Positions 16,653-25,480 of a DNA stretch of 64,000 nt are shown one piece after another (position 1 is the first letter of the stretch; the number at the start of each line of letters is the position of its first letter). The position numbers and the translations under genes are program-made. Source of the stretch: F1-60-MAGs163 sp046594555. Lineage in GTDB: Bacteria; Actinomycetota; Thermoleophilia; Solirubrobacterales; Solirubrobacteraceae. The stretch lies in contig JBKJRO010000109.1 of NCBI GenBank assembly GCA_046594555.1, positions 5,473 to 69,472 on the forward strand, in the 5' to 3' direction. The notes under the pieces are model-generated. The model did no database searches. It was not told the origin of the DNA and saw only the letters and a program-made list of their open reading frames with translations.

Positions 16653-17605
16653 CTCCACCGTTCGGCCGGTCGCTCGCCGGCCGCACCGTCCTGGTGACCG
16701 GCGCGTCGGGCATCGTCGGCGCGGCGCTGTGCAGCGCCCTGCTGGACGCGGGCGCGACCGTGGTGGCGCTCGGCCGCGGCGGGCGCCACGCAGGCGGCGG
16801 GTCGGCGGAGGGCTGCACGTGGATCGCCGGCGACATCCGCGACGAGGCCCTGCTCACGGCGATGCTGCGCGAGCACGGCTGCGAGGCCGCGTTCCACCTG
16901 GCGGCGCAGTCGCTCGCCGGGCCCGGCGGAGGCTCGCCGCGGCCGACGTTCGAGGTCAACGTCGCCGGGACCTGGACGCTGCTGGAGGCATGCCGCGCCG
17001 CCGGGACCGAGCGCATCGTCGTCGCCTCGACGGGCGCCGTGTACGGAGCGGCGCCGACGCCGCACGGCGAGGCGACGGCGCTCCTGGCGACCGAGCCCTA
17101 CGCCGCGTCGAAGGCCGCCGCTGACCTCGCGGCGCTGGCCTACGCGCCGGCCTTCGGCATGCAGGTCGCGACCGCACGGCTCGCCAACGTCTACGGGCCC
17201 GGCGACGCGAACCTGTCGCGCCTGGTCCCCTCGGCCGTGGCCGCAGCGCTCGCCGGGCGCGCTCCGGTCCTGCGGGCGCCGGCCGCCACGAGCCGTGATC
17301 TCCTGTTCGCAGACGATGCCGCCCAGGGGCTGCTGGCGATCGCCGACCTGCTCGCGGCCGGCGAGGGTGCCGGCAGGCCGTTCAACGTCGGCAGCGGCGA
17401 GTCGCGCACGCTCGGTGAGGTCGCCCGTCTGATCTGCGCGATCGCAGGGGTGGCAGTCGAGCCCGAGCAGCGCGGCACGGGGTCTCCCGACCACCGCCGG
17501 CTCGATGCCGCGCGCCTGCGGGCGGCGACCGGCTGGGTCCCGCAGGTGTCGCTCGAGGACGGGCTGCGCCGCACGATCGAGTGGCAGCGCGAGCACGCCG
17601 CCTGA
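16637..17605 (+). CDS. NAD-dependent epimerase/dehydratase
   Basis: This 322-aa extended short-chain dehydrogenase has the Rossmann motif LVTGASGIVGAAL and the catalytic Tyr-Lys pair in PYAASKAAAD, with Ser/Thr in ASTGAVYG. The segment RLANVYGPGDANLSRLVPS resembles CDP-glucose 4,6-dehydratases, which would fit the RfbF-like gene upstream, but a UDP-sugar epimerase is equally possible. The GTG at 16637 was chosen as the first start that leaves the Rossmann strand intact. The pair suggests synthesis of a surface deoxysugar. Confidence 0.85.
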   Translation: MEALVAPPFGRSLAGRTVLVTGASGIVGAALCSALLDAGATVVALGRGGRHAGGGSAEGCTWIAGDIRDEALLTAMLREHGCEAAFHLAAQSLAGPGGGSPRPTFEVNVAGTWTLLEACRAAGTERIVVASTGAVYGAAPTPHGEATALLATEPYAASKAAADLAALAYAPAFGMQVATARLANVYGPGDANLSRLVPSAVAAALAGRAPVLRAPAATSRDLLFADDAAQGLLAIADLLAAGEGAGRPFNVGSGESRTLGEVARLICAIAGVAVEPEQRGTGSPDHRRLDAARLRAATGWVPQVSLEDGLRRTIEWQREHAA

Positions 17606-17618
17606 CCTGTCCCGCGGC

Positions 17619-17624
17619 TACCAT
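17619..17624 (+). promoter_or_regulatory. Probable -10 box of yebC
   Basis: TACCAT ends 7 nt before the yebC ATG, with no Shine-Dalgarno between, so the transcript would be leaderless. Confidence 0.4.
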
Positions 17625-17631
17625 CGGCGCC

Positions 17632-18381
17632 ATGGCCGGGCACAGCAAATGGGCGGGGATCAAGCACAAGAAGGCGATCGTCGACGCCCGGCGCGGCAAG
17701 GCCTTCACCAAGCTCGCACGCGCGATCACGGTCGCGGCGAAGGAGGGCGGGGGCGATCCCGACGGCAACCCGGGCCTCGGCCTGGCGATCCAGAAGGCCA
17801 AGGACGCCTCGATGCCGAAGGACAACATCGAGCGCGCGATCCAGCGCGGCACCGGCGAGGGGGCCGACGCCGAGAGCTTCGAGGCGGTCGTGTACGAGGG
17901 CTACGGCCCCGGCGGCGTCGCGCTCCTGATCGAGGCCCTGACCGACAACCGCAACCGCACCAGCGCCGACGTGCGGCACGCGCTGTCGAAGGCCGGAGGG
18001 AGCCTCGGTGAGCCCGGCTCGGTCGCCTACCTCTTCCACAAGACCGGCGTGATCGCGGTCGACGCGGACCGCTACACCGAGGACGACCTGATCGTCGCGA
18101 TCGACGCGGGCGCCGAGGACATCGAGTTCGACGAGGGCGTCTTCGAGATCCTGACCGAGCCGGCCGCGCTGACCCCCGTCCGCGCCGCGCTCGAGGCGGC
18201 GGGCGTGGCGTTCGAGTCGGCCGAGGTGACCCAGCGGCCCACCGTCCGCGTCGAGATCGACGAGTCGACAGCGGCGAAGCTCATGCGGTTGATCGACGCG
18301 CTCGACGACAATGACGACGTCGGCGAGGTCCACGCCAACTACGACGTCGACGCCGAGATCCTCGAGCGGCTCGCCGGCTAG
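17632..18381 (+). CDS. yebC: YebC/PmpR-family protein
   Basis: The 249-aa protein begins MAGHSKWAGIKHKK, the hallmark of the family, and keeps the full three-domain length with YEGYGPGGVALL in the middle. Members act as DNA-binding regulators, and some relieve ribosome stalling at proline stretches. In many bacteria the gene directly precedes ruvCAB; here about 4.5 kb of other genes intervene. Confidence 0.95.
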   Translation: MAGHSKWAGIKHKKAIVDARRGKAFTKLARAITVAAKEGGGDPDGNPGLGLAIQKAKDASMPKDNIERAIQRGTGEGADAESFEAVVYEGYGPGGVALLIEALTDNRNRTSADVRHALSKAGGSLGEPGSVAYLFHKTGVIAVDADRYTEDDLIVAIDAGAEDIEFDEGVFEILTEPAALTPVRAALEAAGVAFESAEVTQRPTVRVEIDESTAAKLMRLIDALDDNDDVGEVHANYDVDAEILERLAG

Positions 18382-18401
18382 CGTCAGGACACGAGGCCGG
18401 C

Positions 18402-19637
18402 ATGCGTCACGCGGCGCTTCCCGCCGTGTTCCGCGACGAGCCGCGGTTCCGGCTGCTGTTCGCCGGGCAGGCGCTGTCGATGCTCGGCGACCGGATCTCG
18501 TTCGTCGTCATCCCGTTCGCCGTGCTGTCGATCGGCGGCATCGCCGATCTCGGCATCGTCACCGCCGCCGCGACGCTGCCGTTCCTGCTCGTCGCGATCC
18601 CGGGCGGGTCGCTGACCGATCGCGTCGGCCGCCGCGAGGTGATGCTGGTCGCCGACCTCGCGCGGGCCGTCGTGCAGCTGACGATGGCGGGGCTGCTGAT
18701 CAGCGGCCGCGCCGAGGTCTGGATGCTGGCGGTCCTCGGCGCGTGCTTCGGCACCGCCGAGGCGTTCTTCGGGCCGGCGCTGAACGGGCTGATCCCGCAG
18801 ACCGTGCCGGCACCGCGCGTGCAGCAGGCCAACGCGGTCCTCGGCCTCACCTCCAACGTCGGGATGGTCGCCGGGCCGACCATCGCGGGGCTGCTGCTCG
18901 CGGTCACGGGGCCGGGTGAGGCGATCGGCATCGATGCAGCGACGTTCCTCGTCAGCGCGGCGGCGCTGTCGCGGCTGCGCGTCGCGCCGGTCGTCGCGGA
19001 CGGCGACGCGCCGGACCCCGGGCTGCTCGCCGGCCTCCGCGAGGGCTGGCAGATGGTCCGCGGAACGGGATGGATGCTGCCGGGACTGCGCGCCCTCGTC
19101 GCGTACCACGTCTGCGTGCTTCCCTCGATCTTCGTCCTCGGCCCGGCACTGGCCGAGCGCGACCTCAGCGGGGCGACGAGCTGGGCCGCGATCACCACCG
19201 CCTTCGGCGTCGGCGCCGTCATCGGCAGCGCGATCGCGATCCGCCATCGCCCGGCCCGGCCGCTGCGCGCCGCGTTCGCCGCGATGCTGCTGGCGTCCTT
19301 GCAGGGCGCGTTCATCGCCAGCGGGCTGGGGACGGCGGGCATCAGCGCGCTCGAGTTGCTCGCGGGCATCGGCGTCGCGCTGCAGTACACGCTGTGGGAG
19401 GCGACGATCCAGGAGCAGGTGCCGCCGGAGGCGACCGCGCGGGTCGCCGCCTACGACTGGGGGGTGTCGGTCGGGTTGATGCCGATCGGCGTGGCGCTCG
19501 CGGGCCCGGTGGCGGCGGCGATCGGACTGACGACGGCGATGCGCTGGGGCAGCGCGATCGGCGTGGCGATGACGCTCGCGTGCCTGGCGAACCCTGTCGT
19601 CCGCGAGCTGCGGCGGCCCTCAGGCGCCGTCGCCTGA
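18402..19637 (+). CDS. MFS transporter
   Basis: This 411-aa protein has about twelve hydrophobic segments in two halves and the MFS loop GGSLTDRVGRREVM between helices 2 and 3. The pattern resembles the EntS-like exporter group. It starts 20 bp after yebC. The cargo is unknown; a multidrug or siderophore-type exporter is only a guess. Its 3' end overlaps the convergent cyclase gene by 18 bp. Confidence 0.85.
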   Translation: MRHAALPAVFRDEPRFRLLFAGQALSMLGDRISFVVIPFAVLSIGGIADLGIVTAAATLPFLLVAIPGGSLTDRVGRREVMLVADLARAVVQLTMAGLLISGRAEVWMLAVLGACFGTAEAFFGPALNGLIPQTVPAPRVQQANAVLGLTSNVGMVAGPTIAGLLLAVTGPGEAIGIDAATFLVSAAALSRLRVAPVVADGDAPDPGLLAGLREGWQMVRGTGWMLPGLRALVAYHVCVLPSIFVLGPALAERDLSGATSWAAITTAFGVGAVIGSAIAIRHRPARPLRAAFAAMLLASLQGAFIASGLGTAGISALELLAGIGVALQYTLWEATIQEQVPPEATARVAAYDWGVSVGLMPIGVALAGPVAAAIGLTTAMRWGSAIGVAMTLACLANPVVRELRRPSGAVA

Positions 19638-20756
19638 GGGCTCCGGGACGCGCGCGCGGAACAGCGCGACGGCCTCCGGGACACCGCGCAGCTCGCGGAT
19701 CCCGGCGCGCGACCAGCTGACCCCGGGGCCGGCGTCGTCGCGGACCTCCCGGCTGGCCAGGACGCTGCCCGCCCGAGCCACGCCGGTGATCCGGCTGGCG
19801 AGGTTCACCGGCTGTCCGAACCAGTCACCGCCGCGGTGCACGGCCTGCCCGCGGGCGACGCCGACCCGCAGCTGGGGGAGGACGGCGGCCTCGGCGTCGG
19901 CGGCGTCCACGAGGTCGAGCGCCGTCGCGAGCAGCGCGTCGCTCTCGGGCGAGACGAGCATCGCGGCATCCCCGATCGACTTGACGAACCGGACCGGGGG
20001 GCGCACCAGGTCGGTGACGAGCTCCTCGAGCCGCCCGGCCACCACGTCGAGCGCCTCCGGCGGCATCTCCTCGCCGAGGCGGGTGAACCCGACGAGATCG
20101 GCGAACGCGACGCTCACACCCGTCGCCGTCGCGACGTGGCCATGCGTCTCCCGCTCGGCGGCCGCGATGGCGGCGCTGCGCAGCGCGTCCCTCATGTGCA
20201 GCTGGACGGACAGCTCCAGCGTCGGGCCGACGAACGGGCCGAGGACCTCGATCTGCTCGACGAACCGCCGTGCGAGGGCGTGCTCGTCCAGCTCCGGGTC
20301 GTACGCGAGCTCGAACACGACGCTCGTCATCGCGTCGGCGATCTGGTGCAGCGCGCGCGCCATCACGCGGGAGGTCGAGAGGACCTGCGCGGGCGTGACG
20401 CCCGTCGCCATGAGCGCCTGGCCGATGCGGATGGCGGCGAGGTCGTCGCGGTTCAGCAGCGGCTCGTCGGGGTCGAGCACGGGCGAGCCGTTGGCGCGCC
20501 GCAGCGCGAGCAGCATGTCGAGGTCCATCTCGACGACGACGGCCGCCTCGCGCGCGGTCCATCGCTCAGGCCCCGCGGAGGCCACCTCCGCGGGCAGTGC
20601 CGCGAGGCGCCCGTCCAGCGCGGCCGCCCGCAGCTGGGCCGGTGCGACGCCGGCGGCGGTCAGCTCCGCGAGCAGCGCCAGCCGCGCGGACCGCGCCCGC
20701 GCGTCGAGGCCGTCGAGGACGCCCTCCGCCTCCCAGTCGACCTCCGGCGCGCTCAT
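19620..20756 (-). CDS. Class III adenylate cyclase, Rv1264-like
   Basis: The 378-aa soluble cyclase has an N-terminal helical regulatory domain (about 1-200; WTAREAAVVVEMDLDMLLALRR) like that of the pH-sensing mycobacterial cyclase Rv1264. A C-terminal catalytic domain (about 210-375) follows. Metal-binding Asps lie in VAFADLVGF and SIGDAAM, the Lys in FVKSIGD is the adenine-specifying residue, and the Asn/Arg pair is in GQPVNLASRI. All catalytic residues seem intact, so it should make cAMP. The start at 20756 is 63 bp from a divergent TetR gene. Confidence 0.85.
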   Translation of the reverse strand: MSAPEVDWEAEGVLDGLDARARSARLALLAELTAAGVAPAQLRAAALDGRLAALPAEVASAGPERWTAREAAVVVEMDLDMLLALRRANGSPVLDPDEPLLNRDDLAAIRIGQALMATGVTPAQVLSTSRVMARALHQIADAMTSVVFELAYDPELDEHALARRFVEQIEVLGPFVGPTLELSVQLHMRDALRSAAIAAAERETHGHVATATGVSVAFADLVGFTRLGEEMPPEALDVVAGRLEELVTDLVRPPVRFVKSIGDAAMLVSPESDALLATALDLVDAADAEAAVLPQLRVGVARGQAVHRGGDWFGQPVNLASRITGVARAGSVLASREVRDDAGPGVSWSRAGIRELRGVPEAVALFRARVPEPSGDGA

Positions 20757-20819
20757 GCAGCGGAATCTATGTGGTCGCGAGGCGGCGCTCCTGCCGCCCG
20801 ACCTGCCACCATTGCGCCG

Positions 20820-21476
20820 ATGGAGACTCCGCCTCGCCGCCGCCTGTCCGCGGCCGAGCGCCGACAGGAGCTGCTGGACGCCGCCGTCGATGTCTTCGCG
20901 CGCGACGGGTACCACCGCGCGTCGCTCGAGGACATCGCCAGCGCCGCCGGCGTGTCGAAGGCGCTCATCTACGAGCATTTCTCGTCCAAGCGCGAACTGC
21001 ACGACGAGCTCGTCCTGGCCCACGCCGGGGAGATCTTCGAACGCCTGCAGGCAAGCGCCGGCTCACCCGGGCTGCCGGGGCAGGAGCGCCTGCGCCGTGG
21101 CATCCACGCGTTCCTCGGGTTCGTCGATGAGCACCGCGAGGCCTGGCGCGCGCTGTTCCGCGATGCCGCGGACCCCGAGGTCGCCGAGCAGATCTCGGTC
21201 GTCCAGAGCCAGGCGACGCTGGTCATCGCCTCGCTGATCCGCGCCGATGCCGAGGGCCGCGAGCTCGATCGCGTGGACCCGGACTTCCAGCAGCAGATCT
21301 TCGTCATCTACGCCCAGCTGCTCGCGGGCGGCCTCCAGCTGCTGGCCAACTGGTGGTACGACCACCAGGAGGTCACGCTCGAGGAGGTCGTCGACCGGGC
21401 GATGGAGTTCTGCTGGCTCGGGCTCGAGCGGGTCTCCGAGGGCGCGTTCTACGCCCACGGCGTCGCTCGCGGGTAA
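20820..21476 (+). CDS. TetR-family transcriptional regulator
   Basis: The 218-aa repressor-type protein has the N-terminal TetR helix-turn-helix (about 12-58: AAVDVFARDGYHRASLEDIA, then GVSKALIYEHFSSK) and a helical ligand-binding domain. The cyclase gene is divergent with 63 bp between starts, so either or both genes may be its target. The ligand is unknown. Confidence 0.9.
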   Translation: METPPRRRLSAAERRQELLDAAVDVFARDGYHRASLEDIASAAGVSKALIYEHFSSKRELHDELVLAHAGEIFERLQASAGSPGLPGQERLRRGIHAFLGFVDEHREAWRALFRDAADPEVAEQISVVQSQATLVIASLIRADAEGRELDRVDPDFQQQIFVIYAQLLAGGLQLLANWWYDHQEVTLEEVVDRAMEFCWLGLERVSEGAFYAHGVARG

Positions 21477-21518
21477 GCGCCCGCCCCGGGAGTCTGCGCC
21501 GGCGGCCGTTGCCCGTGC

Positions 21519-21563
21519 TTCGCTGCGCGTTTCTCGGTCCATGTCCGAGTTTCGTGCAGCGAA
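21519..21563. repeat. Palindrome with TTTCTCGG core, copy 2
   Basis: Outer arms TTCGCTGC/GCAGCGAA and inner arms CTCGG/CCGAG surround the loop tccatgt, with a mismatched segment between them. It shares the TTTCTCGG...ATGTCCGAG core with the element at 15831-15863 but has different outer arms. It is in the 154-bp gap between the convergent TetR and GGDEF/HD-GYP genes, where a bidirectional terminator would also be plausible. Confidence 0.6.
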
Positions 21564-21630
21564 CGGGTGGGGCGGCGGGAGGTCGCGTCGTGATGCCCGC
21601 TCCGTCACGGGCCGGCGACGCGTCACGACC

Positions 21631-22788
21631 TCAGGCCCCGCGGGCGCCCCAGTACAGCCGCGACAGCAGCCGCTCGGTCACGCGCGGGTCGAGTTGACGG
21701 CCGGCGCTCTCGGTCAGCTCGCGCACGGCCGCAGCGTGCGTGCGCGCGGCGCGATACGGACGCTCGCTGAGCAGCGCGCCCCACAGGTCCACCGCATGCA
21801 CGATGCGGCTGGCGATCGGGATCACCTGTCCGCGCAGCCCGTCCGGGTAGCCGTCGCCGTTCCAGCGCTCATGCTGGTGGCGGACGATGCCGGCGACCTC
21901 GTCCATCCCCGGCACGGCGCGCAGGATCCGCTCGGCGACGATCGGGTGCTGGCGCACGAGCTGCCATTCCCCGGGCGTCAGCTGGCCGGGCTTCAGCAGG
22001 ACGTGGTCCGGGACGGCGACCTTGCCGATGTGCCGCATCGTCACGGCGGCCGCCACGCGGTCGGCGTCCACGGGGGAGAGGCCGAGCTCGGCGGCGACCT
22101 GCCGCGCGAGACCGGCGGTCGCGCGCAGTTCGGGCTCGTCGTAGCGATCGCGGCGCGCGATCACGATCGCGAGCGTCTCCAGCGCCCGCGTCTGCCTGCC
22201 GTCATGCGCGAGCAGTCCGCGGGGCGGAGCCGCCTCGACGCTGCCGCCGCCCCCGGCGCGGGCGAGGTCCAGGCCGCTGTGCGCGGCGGCGAGCAGCCCG
22301 GCGAGCCCGTCATCCGGGGCATGGCGGGCGACGCCGGCCGACAGCCGCATCGGCGGGTCGTGGTCGGCGGCGACCTCGGCGATCCGCGTCGCGAACCGCG
22401 TCGCCGCCGCCGGGCCCTGCCCGGGGAAGAGCACGGAGATCTCGTCGGCGCCGGTGCGGGCCACGAGGTCGCCGGAACGGGTGATCGCGCGTGCGGCCCG
22501 CGCCATCTCGGCCAGCAACGAGTCGCCGACCTCGAACCCGTGCCGCGCATTCAGCGCGCGGAAGCCGTCGACGTCCACGACGGCCGCGCTGAGCGGCACG
22601 CCGCACTCGGCCTCGGCGAGGGCGTCGTGCGCCGCGTCGCGCAGCCCGCGCGTGGTCAGCAGCATGGTGACGGGGTCGGGCGCGACCGGTTCTGGTGGCG
22701 CGGCCGGCGTCCGGGTGTCGCGGGTATGCGGCAGCAGCACACGGTGTCCATCGGCCACTCGGGCACGGGAATCGACGGCGGGAATCAT
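21631..22788 (-). CDS. Degenerate GGDEF plus HD-GYP domain protein
   Basis: The 385-aa product joins a GGDEF-type domain (about 35-165) to an HD-GYP domain (about 205-370). Both active sites are altered. The GGDEF signature reads GADEI. In the HD-GYP domain the usual HDIGK is RHIGK, losing the His-Asp metal dyad, although the later WNGDGYPDGL is kept. It may bind c-di-GMP or partners rather than make or break it. The start is uncertain: ATG 22788 was chosen, but ATG 22854, which overlaps ruvC, is possible. Confidence 0.8.
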   Translation of the reverse strand: MIPAVDSRARVADGHRVLLPHTRDTRTPAAPPEPVAPDPVTMLLTTRGLRDAAHDALAEAECGVPLSAAVVDVDGFRALNARHGFEVGDSLLAEMARAARAITRSGDLVARTGADEISVLFPGQGPAAATRFATRIAEVAADHDPPMRLSAGVARHAPDDGLAGLLAAAHSGLDLARAGGGGSVEAAPPRGLLAHDGRQTRALETLAIVIARRDRYDEPELRATAGLARQVAAELGLSPVDADRVAAAVTMRHIGKVAVPDHVLLKPGQLTPGEWQLVRQHPIVAERILRAVPGMDEVAGIVRHQHERWNGDGYPDGLRGQVIPIASRIVHAVDLWGALLSERPYRAARTHAAAVRELTESAGRQLDPRVTERLLSRLYWGARGA

Positions 22789-22846
22789 CTGCTGGACGGG
22801 TGTCGGCCGGGAGGCATCCGGCCCGACGCGCAGAATCCAGTCCCGC

Positions 22847-23359
22847 GTGGTCATCCTCGGCATCGATCCCGGCATCGCCAACACCGGCTACGGCGTCGTA
22901 CGCCGGAGCGGCGCACGCGTCGTCGCACTCGACGGCGGCGTCATCCAGACGGCGAGCACCCAGGCGCCGGAGCGGCGCCTGGCGGTCCTGCACGAGCGCG
23001 TCGGCGCCCTGCTCGACCAGCACCGGCCCGATGCGGTCGCGCTCGAGGCCCTCTACTTCGGGCAGAACGCCCGCAGCGCCTTCGCCGTCGGGCAGGCTCG
23101 CGGGGTCGTCCTGCTGGCGGCCGGCCAGCGCGACATCACCTGCGTGGACTACACGCCCCAGCAGGTCAAGGCCGCGGTCTGCGGCAGCGGCCGCGCGGGC
23201 AAGGACCAGGTCACGAGGATGGTCCAGGCGCTGCTCGCCCTGCCGCAGCCGCCGACGCCCGACCACGCGGCCGACGCGCTCGCCGTCGCCATCTGCCACG
23301 CCAACCGCGCTCCGCTCGCCGCGGCGTCCGCCCGTGCCGCCCTGGCGGTGACCGCGTGA
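22847..23359 (+). CDS. ruvC: Holliday junction endonuclease RuvC
   Basis: This 170-aa resolvase begins VVILGIDPGIANTGYG with the first catalytic Asp. The Glu of LEALYFGQNA and the C-terminal DHAADALAVA complete the acidic active site. Length is normal. The GTG start is the only one that keeps the first beta strand. It is coupled to ruvA by a GTGA overlap. Confidence 0.95.
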   Translation: MVILGIDPGIANTGYGVVRRSGARVVALDGGVIQTASTQAPERRLAVLHERVGALLDQHRPDAVALEALYFGQNARSAFAVGQARGVVLLAAGQRDITCVDYTPQQVKAAVCGSGRAGKDQVTRMVQALLALPQPPTPDHAADALAVAICHANRAPLAAASARAALAVTA

Positions 23360-23940
23360 TCGCGCTCGTCGGCGGCGAGGTGGCGGTCCGCCGCGCCGAC
23401 CACGTCGTGATCGAGACGGCCGGCGGCGTCGGCTACCGGCTCTCCGTCTCCAGCGAGACGCTGAAGGTCGTGCCCGCCGTCGGGCGGCCGGTGTCGCTCC
23501 ACGCGCACCTGGTCGTGCGCGACGACACGATGTCGCTCTACGGCTTCGCCACCGAGGAGGAGCGGGACCTCTTCCTGGCGCTGCTCGGCGTGCAGTCGGT
23601 CGGGCCGAAGGTCGCGCTGGCCGTCCTCAGCGGCGGGCCGCCGCGCGACATCATCGCCGCCCTCGCCGCGGGCGACCATGCGCGCCTGCAGGCGGTGCCC
23701 GGCATCGGCAAGCGCACCGCCGAGCGCATCGTCGTCGAGTTGCGCGACAAGGTCGTGCCGGACCTCGGCGACGAGCCGCAGATCCTCGTCACGCGCGGCG
23801 ACGACCCGCGCCGGCTGGCACGCGACGGCCTGGTCGAGCTCGGCTTCGCACCGGCCGAGGCCGAGGCGCTGCTGCGCGAGGCCGACGGCGAGACGGCGGA
23901 GGCGCTGCTGCAGAGCGCGCTGCGGGCGTCCCGGTCATGA
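23356..23940 (+). CDS. ruvA: Holliday junction branch-migration subunit RuvA
   Basis: The 194-aa protein has the N-terminal OB-fold (VIETAGGVGYRLSVS, YGFATEEERDLF), two helix-hairpin-helix motifs (LLGVQSVGPKVAL and VPGIGKRTAERI) and the small C-terminal domain that contacts RuvB (LVELGFAPAEAEALL). It targets RuvB to four-way junctions. The GTG start overlaps ruvC by 4 nt; the stop overlaps the ruvB ATG. Confidence 0.95.
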   Translation: MIALVGGEVAVRRADHVVIETAGGVGYRLSVSSETLKVVPAVGRPVSLHAHLVVRDDTMSLYGFATEEERDLFLALLGVQSVGPKVALAVLSGGPPRDIIAALAAGDHARLQAVPGIGKRTAERIVVELRDKVVPDLGDEPQILVTRGDDPRRLARDGLVELGFAPAEAEALLREADGETAEALLQSALRASRS

Positions 23941-24959
23941 CCTCCGAGCCTCGCATCCAGACCCCCGGCGTCCTCGACGGCGAGCTCGACGTCGATCTGT
24001 CCCTGCGGCCCCGCAGGCTGGCGGACTTCGTCGGCCAGGAGTCGATGCGCGAGCAGCTCGGCGTGTCGCTCGAGGCGGCGTCGCTGCGCGGCGAGCCGCT
24101 CGATCACGTGCTCCTCGCCGGGCCGCCCGGGCTCGGCAAGACGTCGCTCGCCCAGATCGTCGCGACCGAGCTCGGCGTGCCGTTCGTGCAGACCGCCGGC
24201 CCGGCGCTGGAGCGCAAGGGGGACATCGCGGCGCTGCTGACGGCGCTGGAGCCGGGCTCGGTCTTCTTCATCGACGAGATCCACCGGCTGAACCGCGCGC
24301 TCGAGGAGACGCTGTACCCGGCGATGGAGGACCGGCGGCTGCCGATCACCATCGGCCAGGGCGCGGGGGCGCGGGTCGTGACCCTCGAGCTGCCGCCGTT
24401 CACCCTGATCGGCGCGACCACGCGCGCGGGCCTGCTGTCGACGCCGCTGCGCGACCGCTTCGGCATCCAGCACCGCCTGGACGTCTACGAGCCGGGCGAC
24501 CTCGCGCACATCGTGCGGCGCTCGGCGGGCATCCTCGGCGTCGCGCTCGAGGACGCGGGAGCGGAGGCGATCGCCCGCCGCAGCCGCGGCACGCCGCGCG
24601 TGGCCAACCGCCTGCTGCGCCGCGTGCGCGACTGGGCCGAGGTCCGCGGCACCGGCATCGTCACGCAGGAAGCCGCCGACGCGGCACTCGAGCTGCTGGA
24701 GGTCGATCACCTCGGCCTGGATCGGCTGGACCGCGAGATCCTCGCGGCGCTGTGCTCGACGTTCGCCGGCACGCCCGTCGGGATCTCGACGCTCGCGATC
24801 GCCGTGGGCGAGGAATCCGACACGATCGAGGACGTCTACGAGCCCTATCTGCTCCAGCGCGGGCTCCTGCGACGCACCCCGCGTGGGCGCGTCGCGGCGC
24901 CGGCCGCATACCTGCACCTGGGACTCGAGCCCCGCGGCGAGGCGACCCTGCTGGACTGA
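23937..24959 (+). CDS. ruvB: Holliday junction helicase RuvB
   Basis: This 340-aa AAA+ motor has Walker A GPPGLGKTS, Walker B FFIDEIH, sensor I GATTRAG and the arginine finger in TPLRDRFG. A C-terminal winged helix contains ALCSTFAGTPVGISTLA. It drives branch migration with RuvA. It is the last gene of the ruvCAB set. Confidence 0.97.
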   Translation: MTSEPRIQTPGVLDGELDVDLSLRPRRLADFVGQESMREQLGVSLEAASLRGEPLDHVLLAGPPGLGKTSLAQIVATELGVPFVQTAGPALERKGDIAALLTALEPGSVFFIDEIHRLNRALEETLYPAMEDRRLPITIGQGAGARVVTLELPPFTLIGATTRAGLLSTPLRDRFGIQHRLDVYEPGDLAHIVRRSAGILGVALEDAGAEAIARRSRGTPRVANRLLRRVRDWAEVRGTGIVTQEAADAALELLEVDHLGLDRLDREILAALCSTFAGTPVGISTLAIAVGEESDTIEDVYEPYLLQRGLLRRTPRGRVAAPAAYLHLGLEPRGEATLLD

Positions 24960-25017
24960 AGCCCGCCCGGTTGCGCGCCGCGGCGCACCGATGCGTACCC
25001 TTGACCGCCGAATCTCG

Positions 25018-25467
25018 ATGGCCCACCACTTCATCTGCCCGAACTGCGGAACCCGTTCCGCCGCGACCGACCGCACCGCCGGATTCCGCGACGCCCCGAA
25101 GGGGTGTGCATCGTGCGGGTTCGGGTTCCTGTTCGAGTTGCTCGACGACTACTACCCGGCGCCCGACGCTGCGTTCTTCGTCTGCGACCAGGGCGGCAAC
25201 GTCATCGCCTGCGGCCGCGGCTCGTTCGAGCTGACCGGCCTGAAGGACGAGCGCGTCATCGGCCGGCCGGTGGGCGAGGTCCTCGGGCTGCAGTTCGCCG
25301 GCGGCGAGCAACCCGTCGAGACGGTGCTCGAGTGGGGCGTCCGCGCCCTCGACAAGCCGGTCGAGGTGCACGCCGAGGGCGACCTGCCCGCGCGCGCCAC
25401 CGCCGATCTCTTTCCCGCGTACGACGACGACGGCGGCATGCTGCTCGTCCTGACTCCCCAGAAGTGA
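25018..25467 (+). CDS. Zinc-ribbon and PAS-like domain protein
   Basis: The 149-aa protein has a four-Cys zinc ribbon (Cys7, Cys10, Cys30, Cys33). A PAS-like fold of about 110 residues follows (FFVCDQGGNVIACGRGSFEL, then VIGRPVGEVLGL). No output domain is present, so it is probably a small sensor or partner protein. An in-frame ATG at 24991 is an alternative start; a TACCCT box at 24996-25001 favours the later one. Function unknown. Confidence 0.75.
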   Translation: MAHHFICPNCGTRSAATDRTAGFRDAPKGCASCGFGFLFELLDDYYPAPDAAFFVCDQGGNVIACGRGSFELTGLKDERVIGRPVGEVLGLQFAGGEQPVETVLEWGVRALDKPVEVHAEGDLPARATADLFPAYDDDGGMLLVLTPQK

Positions 25468-25480
25468 GCCACCTCACCGC

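Noticed and set aside
14372..17605. A complete deoxysugar or capsule locus around phosphomannomutase, RfbF-like and epimerase genes
   Set aside because: Only three biosynthetic genes are present, on two strands, without transferases or export genes nearby; the glycosyltransferase at 2803 is 10 kb away.
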